Shown: piece by piece, positions 24,556 to 33,641 of the stretch
Position numbering within the stretch: the stretch's first letter is position 1
Layout of the letters: every line of letters starts with the position of its first letter
Source of the DNA: CAUZFZ01 sp963579025
GTDB lineage: Bacteria; Planctomycetota; Planctomycetia; Planctomycetales; Planctomycetaceae
Assembly (NCBI GenBank): GCA_963579025.1
Contig: CAUZFZ010000007.1
Span: 70,330 to 134,329 of the forward strand
Direction of reading: 5' to 3'
DNA: 64,000 bases
Made by a program: the position numbers and the translations under genes
The notes under the pieces: model-generated
Told to the model about the DNA's origin: nothing
Seen by the model: only the letters and a program-made list of their open reading frames with translations
Databases searched by the model: none

Positions 24556-25977
24556 ATGCCTTCCAGTCAACGTCGCCACTTCCTGCAATCGGTTTCTGCC
24601 GGTGTGATGGGCTACGGGCTGGCTGAGTTGACGGCACTGCAGGCACTCGCCGCTCGTGATATTGGCCCGTCGCGGGTGGCCGCCGCGAAGCAGGTGCTGG
24701 TCGTCTATGAGGAAGGTGGCGTCAGCCAGATGGACACGTGGGATCCGAAACCGGATGCCCCCGTCGAACACCGCACGCCCTACTCCCCGATCGCGACGAG
24801 TGTTCCCGGCGTCCATTTCTCGGAGATCATGCCGCTGCTGGCTCAGCAGGCGCATCGCCTTTCGGTCGTGCGTTCCATGACGACAGCGAAAGTTGCGGGG
24901 CACAAAGAAGGCTGTCAGGAGTTTTTCAAAGGCCACCAGTTCGGTGTGGCCGATCGATTTCCTGATATCGGGTCTGTGGTTACGGAATTGCTCGGTACGG
25001 ACTGTCCACAGCTTCCCGGGTACATCTTCTGTCCGGGCGCCAACATGCCGAACCACATCACGACGACTGGCTTTCTGCACCGCGCGCGAGCCCCGTGGAA
25101 ACTCGGCACGAAAAGTCTGGGCGAGGACCTGTCTAAAGCAGACTGGAAAGTCGCCTCTTTGTCGCCAGCGGAAGGGCTAAGTGAGTCCCGCTTCCAGCGA
25201 CGACGAGAACTGCTGGCCAGCGTGAACTCAACGGATGGAATCGACACGGCCCGTGCGGATGTCCTGCGTCAACAGTACGAGAACGCTTTTGACCTGCTGA
25301 CGAGCGAACGCGTGCAATCAGCATTTCAGTTGAAGACGGAGAGCGACCACACGCGTGATCGCTATGGCCGGGACCACCGCGGCTGCTGCTATCTGCTCGG
25401 ACGCAAACTGATCGAAGCGGGCGTGCGATTCGTATCGGTGACGGCGATCCAGCCACCCGATCATGTGAAGCGACCGAACATCGGCCAGCCCAACGGCGTG
25501 TTCCTGAACTGGGACCATCACGAGGGCATTTACCGCAATGGACCCTGCGGCGGGCCTCAAGCGGAACGTAATCAGGAACGCTACGGCCTGCCCCATCCGA
25601 TCATGATGCCGAGTCTGGACCGATCGCTGAGTGCTCTGATCGAGGACATGCACGAACGCGGCCTGCTGGAAGAGACGTTGCTGTGCTTTGTCACCGAGAT
25701 GGGTCGCACTCCGCGGATGAACAAGTGGCAGGGGCGCGACCACTGGGGACGGGCCATGTCGATCGCATTCGCGGGAGCGGGAGTTCCGGCAGGACAGATT
25801 GTGGGAGCCACCGACCGTGAGGCAGGCGACGTAACCGATCGGCTCTACACGCCGTACGACTACGCGGCCACGGTGTATCACAAGCTGGGCATCGACACCG
25901 AACGCGGACTGAAAGATGCCGGTGACCGTCCGATTCCCATGACCGACGGCGGGCACCCCATCCCCGAGCTGATATGA
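24556..25977 (+). CDS. DUF1501 domain-containing protein with twin-arginine signal
   Basis: DUF1501 is a sulfatase/alkaline-phosphatase-fold family abundant in planctomycetes. The N-terminus SSQRRHFLQSVSAGVMGYGLAEL is a twin-arginine (Tat) signal. Typical family stretches follow: VYEEGGVSQMDTWDPKPDAP, and near the C-terminus TEMGRTPRMNKWQGRDHWGRAMS. The ATG at 24556 has AGGAG at 24544-24548; a start at 24514 would bury the Tat motif. Length 473 is typical. DUF1501 is usually paired with a DUF1549/DUF1553 cytochrome-like gene, which is missing here. The function is unknown, and export to the periplasm is implied by the signal. Confidence 0.93.
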   Translation: MPSSQRRHFLQSVSAGVMGYGLAELTALQALAARDIGPSRVAAAKQVLVVYEEGGVSQMDTWDPKPDAPVEHRTPYSPIATSVPGVHFSEIMPLLAQQAHRLSVVRSMTTAKVAGHKEGCQEFFKGHQFGVADRFPDIGSVVTELLGTDCPQLPGYIFCPGANMPNHITTTGFLHRARAPWKLGTKSLGEDLSKADWKVASLSPAEGLSESRFQRRRELLASVNSTDGIDTARADVLRQQYENAFDLLTSERVQSAFQLKTESDHTRDRYGRDHRGCCYLLGRKLIEAGVRFVSVTAIQPPDHVKRPNIGQPNGVFLNWDHHEGIYRNGPCGGPQAERNQERYGLPHPIMMPSLDRSLSALIEDMHERGLLEETLLCFVTEMGRTPRMNKWQGRDHWGRAMSIAFAGAGVPAGQIVGATDREAGDVTDRLYTPYDYAATVYHKLGIDTERGLKDAGDRPIPMTDGGHPIPELI

Positions 25978-25982
25978 ACACG

Positions 25983-26097
25983 CTCGTAGTAACCGGATTT
26001 ATCCGGTTTCGTCGCACGCTTGTGTCGCGTCCTGGCATTGCGATATTTCTCCGAAGTCGGCACGCGAGAACAGCCGGATGAATCCGGCTACTACGAA
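25983..26097. repeat. REPIN-like inverted repeat with GTAG heads
   Basis: The 26-bp arms (25983-26008 and 26072-26097) match at 22 of 26 positions as inverted repeats. Each carries a TCGTAGTA head and its own perfect 8-bp hairpin: AACCGGAT/ATCCGGTT in the left arm, AGCCGGAT/ATCCGGCT in the right. The differences are paired, so both hairpins are kept. A partial third copy follows at 26099-26115. A related unit lies at 54783-54808. Confidence 0.7.
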
Positions 26098-26131
26098 CAT
26101 CCGGCTACTACGAACAACTGGAGCACGGTGA

Positions 26132-27145
26132 ATGACGTACACGGCCTGTTGGCTTTCGCTCCTCATCATGATGTCCACAACGGCGGTGAGTGCCGAGTTT
26201 CCGCCGGAGCTGCAGCCCTGGCTGGAGACTCCGCAGAACTGGACCCGTGATACCGACGGCCCGATCGTCTCACTCGGTAAATCGGGTGAGTTCGACGATA
26301 CGCACATCTTCGCGCCCAGCGTGTCGTTCGAGGATGACCGTTACTCACTGTGGTACTGCGGCTCGACGGGCCGTGTTGCCGAGCGGGTCTTTGACGTTGG
26401 GCTCGCGACCAGTAAAGACGGTCGCAGTTTTGCGAAGCATGCGTCGAATCCGGTCTACTCATTCGGTGACGGAAAACACTCGGTGCTGACACCGACACTG
26501 TTGCGAAATCCGGACGGCTCCACACTGAGAGAGAATGGCCGCCTCCGCATGTGGTTCAGCTCGACGTGGTTCGCGGGCGGTGGTGGACTGCACACGCTGC
26601 ATGAATCGAGCAGTGAGGACGGTCTCGAATGGAATAGCCCGTCGACCGAGCAGCTCAGGCATGTTTACGCCCCCACTGTCATCAAGGTCGGCCGGACGTA
26701 TCGCATGTGGTACATCGACGTCGCACAGGAACCATGGATCGTGCGGCATGCCTCCAGTCCCGACGGTCGTCGCTGGAGTGTCTCGGACGAACCATGCATT
26801 GTGGTCGATCAGAAGTGGGAACGATCGCGGCTTTTCTATCCAGCCGTTATGAAGATCGGTGACGCGTATCTGATGTGGTACGGCAGTTACTGGGCGGGTC
26901 GATCGAGCACGACGGCTTTAGGGTTCGCGGCCAGCGTCGATGGACTGAAGTGGTACAAGCATCCGGAGAATCCCGTACTTCGTCCGGATCCCGAGCGGCC
27001 ATGGGAGTCACACTACGTCACCAGTCAGTCCGTGATGAAACTGTCGGATGACTCTTTCCGCATCTGGTACGCCAGCCGGAAGAAGCCGCCCTTTGTTAAC
27101 AAGTATTTTGCCATCAATACGGCGGTGTGGAATGGAACGAAGTAA
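26132..27145 (+). CDS. Secreted five-bladed beta-propeller protein (GH43/GH32-like)
   Basis: The 337-residue protein has a signal peptide (about 1-21, ending SAEF). Five motifs of the form xxxWY/F (YSLWYCG, LRMWFSS, YRMWYID, YLMWYGS, FRIWYAS) are spread evenly. Each lies at the end of a beta-blade, as in five-bladed glycosidase/phosphorylase propellers of the GH43, GH32 and GH130 kind. SSxDG stretches (TSKDGRSFAK, SEDGLEWN, SPDGRRWS, SVDGLKWYK) precede the WY motifs. The catalytic acids cannot be assigned from sequence alone. SD GGAG is eight bases before the ATG. Its end overlaps the aminotransferase start by 14 bases. Confidence 0.8.
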   Translation: MTYTACWLSLLIMMSTTAVSAEFPPELQPWLETPQNWTRDTDGPIVSLGKSGEFDDTHIFAPSVSFEDDRYSLWYCGSTGRVAERVFDVGLATSKDGRSFAKHASNPVYSFGDGKHSVLTPTLLRNPDGSTLRENGRLRMWFSSTWFAGGGGLHTLHESSSEDGLEWNSPSTEQLRHVYAPTVIKVGRTYRMWYIDVAQEPWIVRHASSPDGRRWSVSDEPCIVVDQKWERSRLFYPAVMKIGDAYLMWYGSYWAGRSSTTALGFAASVDGLKWYKHPENPVLRPDPERPWESHYVTSQSVMKLSDDSFRIWYASRKKPPFVNKYFAINTAVWNGTK

Positions 27146-28472
27146 ACGTCGCAGCATCGAACAGCAACTGAAACTGTATGAGCGGGCCTGCGAGTTGATC
27201 CCCGGCGGCACGCAGCTCATCAGCCGCCGACCGTCGATGTATGCCCAGGGCATCTCACCGATCTATGCGGCCAGCGCCCAAGGCGCGCGCATCACCGACA
27301 TCGATGGCAACGAGTACATCGACTGGGTCAGTGGCATCGGGGCGATCATCCTTGGTTATGCCGATCCGGTCGTCGACAACGCCGTGTGCGAGCAGTTGAA
27401 GCACGGCACGATCTATTCCATCAGCCACGAACTCGAAGTCGAACTGGCCGAGGAAATCGTTTCCGTCGTGCCCTGCGCGGAAATGGTGCGGTACGCCAAA
27501 GGCGGCGGCGATGCGTGTGCTGTCGCCGTTCGCATTGCACGCGGCACGACCGGCCGGGACAAGATCGCATTCTGCGGCTATCACGGCTGGCACGACTGGT
27601 ATCAGGCGGCGAATCTGACCGACGGAAGTCTGGACTCGCATCTGTTCCCGCAGATCGATCCAACCGGAGTCCCCCGCTGCCTGGAAGGCTCCGTCGTCCC
27701 GTTTCCTTACGGCGACGCGGCGGCACTGGGGGAAGTCCTTGACGCACATCGCGGCGAGATCGCGGCGGTCATCATGGAACCGTTGCGATCCGACTGGCCA
27801 CCCGAGGGCTACCTCGCCGAGGTTCGCAAGATCACTCAGGACAGAAACGTCGTGCTGATTTTCGACGAAGTCTCAACCGGTATCCGTTTTTCACCGGGCG
27901 GAGTTCAGCCGGCACTTGGTGTCAGTCCGGATATGACTGTCTTCGCCAAGTCGATCTCCAACGGTTACGCCATGGGAGTTGTCGCCGGCACGCGTGAGGT
28001 CATGGAACCGGCGGGACGCATGTTCGTTTCCAGCACTTACTGGAGCGACACGATTGGACTTCGAGCCGCACTGACAACACTGCGTGAAGTTCGCCGACGG
28101 AATGTGCCTGAGTATCTGGATCAGTTGGGTTCAACTCTCAAATCTCGACTCAACACAGTCGCCCAGGAAACCGGAGCACCCGTACGGTGTGAAGGCATCA
28201 ACGTACATCCCCGCCTGACATTCGACATCGATGACCCGGCACTCAACAGACAGGTCAGCACTCTTTTCATTCAGGAAATGGCACTCCGCGGGTGTCACGG
28301 TTACACGTCTTTCTATACCAACGCCGCTCAGGGCGACGCTGAAATCGAACAGACAGTTGCCGCGGCCGGCGAGACATTTGCGATCATCGCTGACGGACTG
28401 AATCGCGGAGCAGTCGACGATTTGCTCGAATGCGATCCACGACGCGATTCATTCCAGCGACTGGTCAAGTAA
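27132..28472 (+). CDS. Class III (glutamate-1-semialdehyde-type) aminotransferase
   Basis: This PLP enzyme of 446 residues resembles glutamate-1-semialdehyde 2,1-aminomutase and related omega-aminotransferases. It has ERACELIPGGTQLISRRPSMYAQG, DIDGNEYIDWVSGIGAIILGY, FCGYHGWHDWYQ and LIFDEVSTGIRF. The PLP lysine is in FAKSISNG (Lys273). The ATG at 27132 is internal to the upstream gene end (14-base overlap). An upstream start at 27048 would add a long unrelated segment and is rejected. The divergent neighbours (propeller protein, PhyH) suggest a role in sugar, amino-sugar or secondary metabolism rather than haem synthesis. Substrate not determinable. Confidence 0.92.
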   Translation: MERSKRRSIEQQLKLYERACELIPGGTQLISRRPSMYAQGISPIYAASAQGARITDIDGNEYIDWVSGIGAIILGYADPVVDNAVCEQLKHGTIYSISHELEVELAEEIVSVVPCAEMVRYAKGGGDACAVAVRIARGTTGRDKIAFCGYHGWHDWYQAANLTDGSLDSHLFPQIDPTGVPRCLEGSVVPFPYGDAAALGEVLDAHRGEIAAVIMEPLRSDWPPEGYLAEVRKITQDRNVVLIFDEVSTGIRFSPGGVQPALGVSPDMTVFAKSISNGYAMGVVAGTREVMEPAGRMFVSSTYWSDTIGLRAALTTLREVRRRNVPEYLDQLGSTLKSRLNTVAQETGAPVRCEGINVHPRLTFDIDDPALNRQVSTLFIQEMALRGCHGYTSFYTNAAQGDAEIEQTVAAAGETFAIIADGLNRGAVDDLLECDPRRDSFQRLVK

Positions 28473-28493
28473 GCCTTCGGAAACGGATCAACC

Positions 28494-29240
28494 ATGTCAC
28501 AGCACAAGCGCGACTTTGACCGCGACGGCTTTGTCGTTGTCCGCAATTTCGTCTCGGAAGCGGACCTTGCTGAACTGCATCGCGAACTGGATCGGTATAT
28601 CCGCGATGTCGTCCCCGCGCTGCCGGACACGGCCGTGTTCTATCAGGACCGGTCCAGGCCCGAGACTCTCAAACAACTGCAGCACATGGGCTGCGATCCG
28701 TTCTTCGAGTCCTATCGTCAACGGCCCAGGTGGCAGCAACTGGCGAGCGAACTGATCGGTGAAGAAAGTCACGCCCAGGAGCCGGAGTGGTTCAACAAGC
28801 CTCCAAGCACTGACCATCGCACTCCACCTCACCAGGACAATTTCTATTTCTGCCTGCGACCGGCAAACGTGGCCACACTGTGGCTTGCTCTTGACGCAAT
28901 CGACTCGGAGAACGGCTGCCTGCGCTACGTGGCGGAGTCTCATCAGCACGACATCCGTCCCCACGGCCGAACGGCAATTCTCGGTTTTTCACAGGGAATT
29001 ACGGACTTTGGCGAGCACGACGCGGAACGCGAATTCGCCATAAATCTGCAGCCGGGCGATCTAGTCGCCCATCACGGCAAGACGATCCACCGCGCCGACG
29101 CGAATCTGTCAGCGGATCGTCATCGACGGGCCTTTGCGATGGTCTTCCGCGGCATCAGTTGCCAGCGTGACGAAGACGCATACGCGCGATACACACAGTC
29201 GCTCAAATCACAGCGCGCAACGATGGGAATTGACGCGTAA
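28494..29240 (+). CDS. Phytanoyl-CoA dioxygenase (PhyH) family protein
   Basis: This is an Fe(II)/2-oxoglutarate dioxygenase-like protein of 248 residues. It has the facial triad HQD (His113, Asp115) and a distal His (HGKTIHRAD, His199), followed by an Arg (RRAF) for the 2-oxoglutarate carboxylate. DRDGFVVVRNFVSEADL is the typical PhyH opening. It starts 21 bases after the aminotransferase stop, probably in the same operon. PhyH proteins hydroxylate diverse small molecules, and the substrate here is unknown. Confidence 0.9.
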   Translation: MSQHKRDFDRDGFVVVRNFVSEADLAELHRELDRYIRDVVPALPDTAVFYQDRSRPETLKQLQHMGCDPFFESYRQRPRWQQLASELIGEESHAQEPEWFNKPPSTDHRTPPHQDNFYFCLRPANVATLWLALDAIDSENGCLRYVAESHQHDIRPHGRTAILGFSQGITDFGEHDAEREFAINLQPGDLVAHHGKTIHRADANLSADRHRRAFAMVFRGISCQRDEDAYARYTQSLKSQRATMGIDA

Positions 29241-29421
29241 GCGCGTCCGTCTCATTGCGACAGGATTCGCACCGTTCATGGAATCAGCCCCTTCTGTCTC
29301 ATGTGTCGGAAGAGCTACGTTGGCTGACTGACTCGGGTTCCCGTGCTGGTCGATTGAATCGCCTTAACTTATCTTTAAGGCACAGCGGTATGCCAGCAGT
29401 CGCAGTACTTCGGGGCCACGA

Positions 29422-31230
29422 ATGTCCGAACAGTTCACAATATCTACGACCAATCCCGAGAGTGGCGATGTCATCAGCGCGACCATCGAACCGGGGCAGC
29501 CCATACGCATCGGGCGATCGATGGAGAATGACCTGTCGATCGTCTGGAATCGCGAGATCTCACGTGTCCATGCCGCTGCGGAGGCGCACGGAAACGAACT
29601 GAAGGTCGCGTGTCTCGATTCGGGCCGGAATCCGCTGATCCTTGGTGCGCTGACGTCGAGAGAGATTTTCCTCCGAGGAGGCGATGAGTTTCAGATTGGG
29701 CAGACTGTTTTTCACGTTCACAGCAACATTGAGGAATCATCTTTAGACAACTCGTCGGAGATCGAAGAGTTTTCACTGGCTGGAGCCGACCTGGCCCAAT
29801 ACGAATTCGGCGACTCGGCAAAACAGCTTCACCTGTTGTGCGATCTGCCGGACTATATGTCGCAGGCTGAGAACAACTCCGACCTGGCTCAGATGATGAC
29901 GGGTCTGTTGCTTGAAGCGATTCCGGAGGCCATTGCAGTCGCTGCCGTGTTGTACGACGAAGAGACGGTCGAATTGCTGAGGGTCCAGGAACCGGACGAC
30001 AATCAGATTCTCATGCCGGCGACAATGCGGGTCCGCACGCGCGCGAATTACGAAGGTCGGTTTCTGCCCAGCCGGCAGCTCGTGGGCAGAGCCTTTCGCC
30101 TGGAAGCAAGCACGATTCATATCTGGGGCGTACGCGAGGAATCCGGCCGATTTACCATGACCGACAACTTGAACTGGGCGTTCTGCGTGCCGGTTCCGGG
30201 CAAGGGCAACGAAGGCTGGTGCCTGTATGTGGCGGGACAGGGAGGCAAGAGTGGAGCCGTCGCCGTCACGAAGGAAACACTGGAATCGGATGTTCGATTC
30301 ACACAGTTGCTGGCAAAGTTCATTGGATCGGCGCGCTCCATTCGGCTTCTGCAGGAGACTCAAACGCAGCTCGCGTCGTTCTTCTCGCCAAAGGTCATGG
30401 AGAACCTGGTCACTGCGAAAACGGCCGAGATTCTTGTGCCTTCCGAACGAGATATCACAGTCCTGTTCTGCGATGTCCGTGGCTTCTCACGAAAGTCGGA
30501 GCAGCACCAGGACAACCTGTTGTATCTTCTCGACTGCGTGAAGGAAGCATTGGGAGCGATGACGCAGGGCATTCTGGAATTCGACGGAGCCATTGCCGAC
30601 TTCCAGGGAGATGCGGCACTGGGCTTCTGGGGCTGGCCCGTCGCGCTCGAGGACGGCGCTATTCCGGCGTGTCGCGCCGCGCTGGCCATTCATCGTGAAT
30701 TTAACAGCCCTCGTGAATCCACCGATCTACTGGAGGGCTTTTCCATCGGCCTCGGCATCGCTCACGGACGTGCTGTCGCTGGACAGATTGGTACACGTCA
30801 GCAGGCGAAAGTCGGTGTCTTTGGACCGGTGGTCAATCAGGGAGCCCGCCTCGAGGGGTTGACGCGTCATTTCGACGTTCCCATCTGCATCGACGAAAAA
30901 TCTGCCGAGTTTGCCCGAGCCCGATTCAGTCCGGACCAGGCCCGAGTCCGACCACTGGCTCGTATTCGTCCGAAAGGGATGGATACGCCGATCAACATCA
31001 GCGAACTCCTTGCCCCGGCCGGAGGCGATTCGGTCATCAGTGACGAGCATGTCGCCGCTTACGAATCCGCGTTGAGCCAGGTGATCACCGGCGCATGGAG
31101 CGATGCGATTGTGACTCTGAGCCAGATGACGGACGATGGTGCGGCAGACTTCCTGTTGAGGCACATGTCACAGCACAACAACGAACCACCGGCCGACTGG
31201 GATGGCGCCTTTACAATGACGTCCAAGTAG
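29422..31230 (+). CDS. FHA-GAF-like class III nucleotide cyclase
   Basis: A multidomain signalling protein of 602 residues. An FHA phosphothreonine-binding domain (about 20-100, RIGRSMENDLSI, SRVHAAAE) is followed by a GAF-like sensor region (about 140-310) and a class III cyclase domain (about 335-540). The cyclase has FCDVRGFS with the first metal Asp near 351, GDAALGFWG with the second, and VVNQGARLEGL with the Asn and Arg used in catalysis. The residue usually Lys in KFxGD is Asp here (DFQGD), so substrate specificity or activity may differ. It probably produces cAMP (or an altered product) in response to phosphoprotein binding. A CCTTAA/TTAAGG dyad lies upstream (29362-29380). Confidence 0.9.
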   Translation: MSEQFTISTTNPESGDVISATIEPGQPIRIGRSMENDLSIVWNREISRVHAAAEAHGNELKVACLDSGRNPLILGALTSREIFLRGGDEFQIGQTVFHVHSNIEESSLDNSSEIEEFSLAGADLAQYEFGDSAKQLHLLCDLPDYMSQAENNSDLAQMMTGLLLEAIPEAIAVAAVLYDEETVELLRVQEPDDNQILMPATMRVRTRANYEGRFLPSRQLVGRAFRLEASTIHIWGVREESGRFTMTDNLNWAFCVPVPGKGNEGWCLYVAGQGGKSGAVAVTKETLESDVRFTQLLAKFIGSARSIRLLQETQTQLASFFSPKVMENLVTAKTAEILVPSERDITVLFCDVRGFSRKSEQHQDNLLYLLDCVKEALGAMTQGILEFDGAIADFQGDAALGFWGWPVALEDGAIPACRAALAIHREFNSPRESTDLLEGFSIGLGIAHGRAVAGQIGTRQQAKVGVFGPVVNQGARLEGLTRHFDVPICIDEKSAEFARARFSPDQARVRPLARIRPKGMDTPINISELLAPAGGDSVISDEHVAAYESALSQVITGAWSDAIVTLSQMTDDGAADFLLRHMSQHNNEPPADWDGAFTMTSK

Positions 31231-31255
31231 CACAGTGGCTTCTCAAGTTTCAGTA

Positions 31256-31347
31256 GGACGCGGATGAACGCCGATTTTGCAGATGCGATTGGATTCTGAT
31301 TGTGACTGATCAGCGTCAATCCATTGAATCCGCGTTTCTCCGCGTCC
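31256..31347. repeat. Inverted repeat with CGCGGAT-type arms
   Basis: Arms of 20 bases (31256-31275 and 31328-31347) match at 17 of 20 positions as inverted repeats. Each contains CGCGGAT/CGCCGAT-like units. The element lies 25 bases after the cyclase gene and is flanked by a GTAG (31253-31256). It resembles a dispersed repeat seen at 36568-36634 with similar AT/GCGGAT-type content. Confidence 0.5.
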
Positions 31348-31405
31348 CATACTTCCGTTGATTCACGAACGCCCTGCCGCACTGGACAGGGGCCGGTCCC
31401 GTCTT

Positions 31406-32428
31406 ATGGCAGTCATCGAACGCAACGATCTGGATCAGCGGATCTGGGATGAAGAACTTGCCGAGTTTGTTCCGGAGAAGGTATTCGACGCCCACACGCA
31501 TATTTATCGCTGGGTCGACAACATTGATCCGGATAAGAAGAACGGGCCGTTCTCCTCGTTCGTTCGGCCGGAGTTCGAGCACGCCGGCTGGGACTTGCTT
31601 GATGAATGCGACCACATTCTGATGCCCGGTCGGTCCGTGCAGCGGCTGTCTTTTCCTTTTCCATTTCCTCAGTGCGACTTCGAAAGCTCAAACGCTTTCA
31701 TTACCGGGGAGGTCTCGCCGCATCCGCAATCGGGGGCGCTGACGCTGGTCCATCCGAGCATGACCGCCGACGAAGTCGATGCGACGGTACGGGCCGGCGG
31801 ATTCCTGGGGTTGAAGCCCTATCGATTCTATTCGTCGACCGGCGACCCGGTGGAATGCCGCATCACCGACTTTATGGCCGAGCATCAGATTGCCGTCGCG
31901 GATCAGCATGGTCTGATCATCATGATGCACCTCTCCCGCAGTCGCGGCATTTCGGATGAACAGAATCTGGACGACCTGGAGTGGCTCACAAAGAAGTACC
32001 CGCGAGTCCGCTGGATTCTGGCCCACTGTGCCCGCAGCTATTCGTCATGGCCGATCGAGAAGGCCGGCGACCGATTGCGTGATCTGCCCAACATCTGGTG
32101 CGACACCTCGTCCGTCTGTGAGTCGGACGCCATCGAAGCTTTAATTCGCACGATCGGAGTTGAACGTGTGATGTACGGCAGCGACGACGTTCCTGTCGGT
32201 GTTCTGCGTGGTAAGTACGTCGCATTTGGGTTCGGGTGGGCGTACCTGTCGGAAGAGAACCAGAGCCTTAATCTGTCTCACTGCGATCCGCGCATGACGT
32301 TCACCCGCTACGAAAGCCTGCGCGCCATGAAGCGAGCCGCCCGCTCGGTCGGCCTGACACGCGACGAGATTCAGGCCATGTTCCACGACAACGCAGTCAG
32401 CCTGATTGAGCAGGTTCGTTCACAGTGA
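31406..32428 (+). CDS. Amidohydrolase (Amidohydro_2 / metal-dependent TIM-barrel hydrolase)
   Basis: The 340-residue protein has the metal-dependent hydrolase pattern of amidohydrolase family 2: VFDAHTHIYRW (metal HxH), MHLSR, WILAHCARSY and VMYGSDDVPVG with the catalytic Asp. The ATG at 31406 is preferred over a TTG at 31358. Its SD is weak, so some doubt remains. Substrates of this family include lactones, decarboxylation substrates and N-linked groups; none can be chosen from sequence. A divergent role with the nearby aminotransferase and PhyH genes is possible but not shown. Confidence 0.85.
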   Translation: MAVIERNDLDQRIWDEELAEFVPEKVFDAHTHIYRWVDNIDPDKKNGPFSSFVRPEFEHAGWDLLDECDHILMPGRSVQRLSFPFPFPQCDFESSNAFITGEVSPHPQSGALTLVHPSMTADEVDATVRAGGFLGLKPYRFYSSTGDPVECRITDFMAEHQIAVADQHGLIIMMHLSRSRGISDEQNLDDLEWLTKKYPRVRWILAHCARSYSSWPIEKAGDRLRDLPNIWCDTSSVCESDAIEALIRTIGVERVMYGSDDVPVGVLRGKYVAFGFGWAYLSEENQSLNLSHCDPRMTFTRYESLRAMKRAARSVGLTRDEIQAMFHDNAVSLIEQVRSQ

Positions 32429-32496
32429 TTGATCATTACTCACTCCAATGCTCAGAGTCTGTGAGTTTTTCGTAGGAAGGCCTACGGTCGCCGTGT

Positions 32497-32629
32497 GTTC
32501 GGCGGGGGTCTCCCGACCCCGCCGTTGCTCCGACCGAAGGTCTCCCTTCCGGAACAACCGGTGGAGACTTTGACACGGATGGAGACCTTCGGTCGCGGGC
32601 CGCGGCGGGGTCAGAGACCCGCGCCGAAC
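32497..32629. repeat. Large imperfect inverted repeat
   Basis: Arms of about 49 bases (32497-32545 and 32581-32629) are inverted repeats with a few mismatches and small gaps, around a 35-base centre. Both contain GACCGAAGGTCTCC or its complement. It lies directly upstream of, and partly within, the longest frame for the next gene, which is one reason to place that gene's start further down. A small CGTAGG/CCTACG hairpin (about 32471-32486) precedes it. Confidence 0.6.
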
Positions 32630-32653
32630 GAGAACCAGCGGAAGAAAGATTCT

Positions 32654-33520
32654 GTGGCCAGATCCCAGTTGAATCCCAGCGCCAATCTGCAGACTCAAAG
32701 GAACACGGAGTCGGTCGATGGCTGGCAAACGTTCGCCGGCCATCGCGCACAGGTCATGTCGCTACTGTTGAAACTGGCCGGTGACGCGTCTGATCCCGTG
32801 CCGCGGCGAATCTGCCTGCTCGGTGCTGGCAACTGCAACGACATCGATCTCCCGCAACTCATCCATCACTTTGCAGAAGTGCATCTGGTCGATCTTGATC
32901 GCGATGCGTTGATCGCAGGAACCCGCACGCAGGGTGTCGCAGAATCGGAACAGATCAAACTCCATGTCGGAATGGACCTGAGCGGGATTGTTGAACAGCT
33001 CGGGCAATGGCACACAACACCGCCGCGACCCGGTGATTACCCGGCCGTTGTCGCCAACGCCCGATCAGCCACGATCCCTATTGCTGGACCGTTTGATGTC
33101 GTCGCATCGCTCTGCACCATCAGTCAGTTGATCGACGCAGTCCTGATCGCCAGTGGGCAACCGACGCAGGAGTCCATCACGCTTGCGCTCGCTGTTCGTG
33201 ATCGCCATCTGGAGCTGATGGAACAACTGACTCAACCGGGAGGCCACCTGGTTCTGATCACGGACGTCACGTCATCCGCGACCGTGCCAGACCTGAATGT
33301 CATTCCCGTGGAGCAACTTCCCGTCAAACTGATCGAAATGATCAACACGCGAAATTTCTTCACGGGTCTGAATCCCTTCGCCCTGCTGGCCCGTTACCGT
33401 CAGGATCCGGAATGGGAATCACGGGCGGAATCGGCAGAATTGTCAGCTCCCTGGATCTGGAATCTCGGGCCGCGGCAGTACATCGTGTGTGCCTTGACCG
33501 TGCGCAAACCCGTCCATTGA
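32654..33520 (+). CDS. Class I SAM-dependent methyltransferase-like protein
   Basis: RRICLLGAGNCNDIDLPQL resembles motif I of a SAM-binding Rossmann fold, with VHLVDLDRDAL as the acidic loop and FDVVASLCTISQLID following. I place the start at GTG 32654 because the upstream part of the frame lies within a large inverted repeat. An ATG at 32756 would give a shorter protein. Length from GTG is 288 residues. A typical catalytic motif is not evident, and the substrate is unknown. The start is the weakest part of this call. Confidence 0.6.
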   Translation: MARSQLNPSANLQTQRNTESVDGWQTFAGHRAQVMSLLLKLAGDASDPVPRRICLLGAGNCNDIDLPQLIHHFAEVHLVDLDRDALIAGTRTQGVAESEQIKLHVGMDLSGIVEQLGQWHTTPPRPGDYPAVVANARSATIPIAGPFDVVASLCTISQLIDAVLIASGQPTQESITLALAVRDRHLELMEQLTQPGGHLVLITDVTSSATVPDLNVIPVEQLPVKLIEMINTRNFFTGLNPFALLARYRQDPEWESRAESAELSAPWIWNLGPRQYIVCALTVRKPVH

Positions 33521-33641
33521 ATGGCCTCGCCGAACCGTTTGCAGACGCCAGTGTCGTCCACCACACTGCCGCCCCGCGCGTACCGCTCACTCCTTCGCCG
33601 GTTGCCTCCGGTTTTCGTTTCAACGAGTCAGGACACTACCG

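Noticed and set aside
27048..27131. Upstream start for the aminotransferase
   Set aside because: Would overlap the propeller gene by about 100 bases and add a segment foreign to the family.
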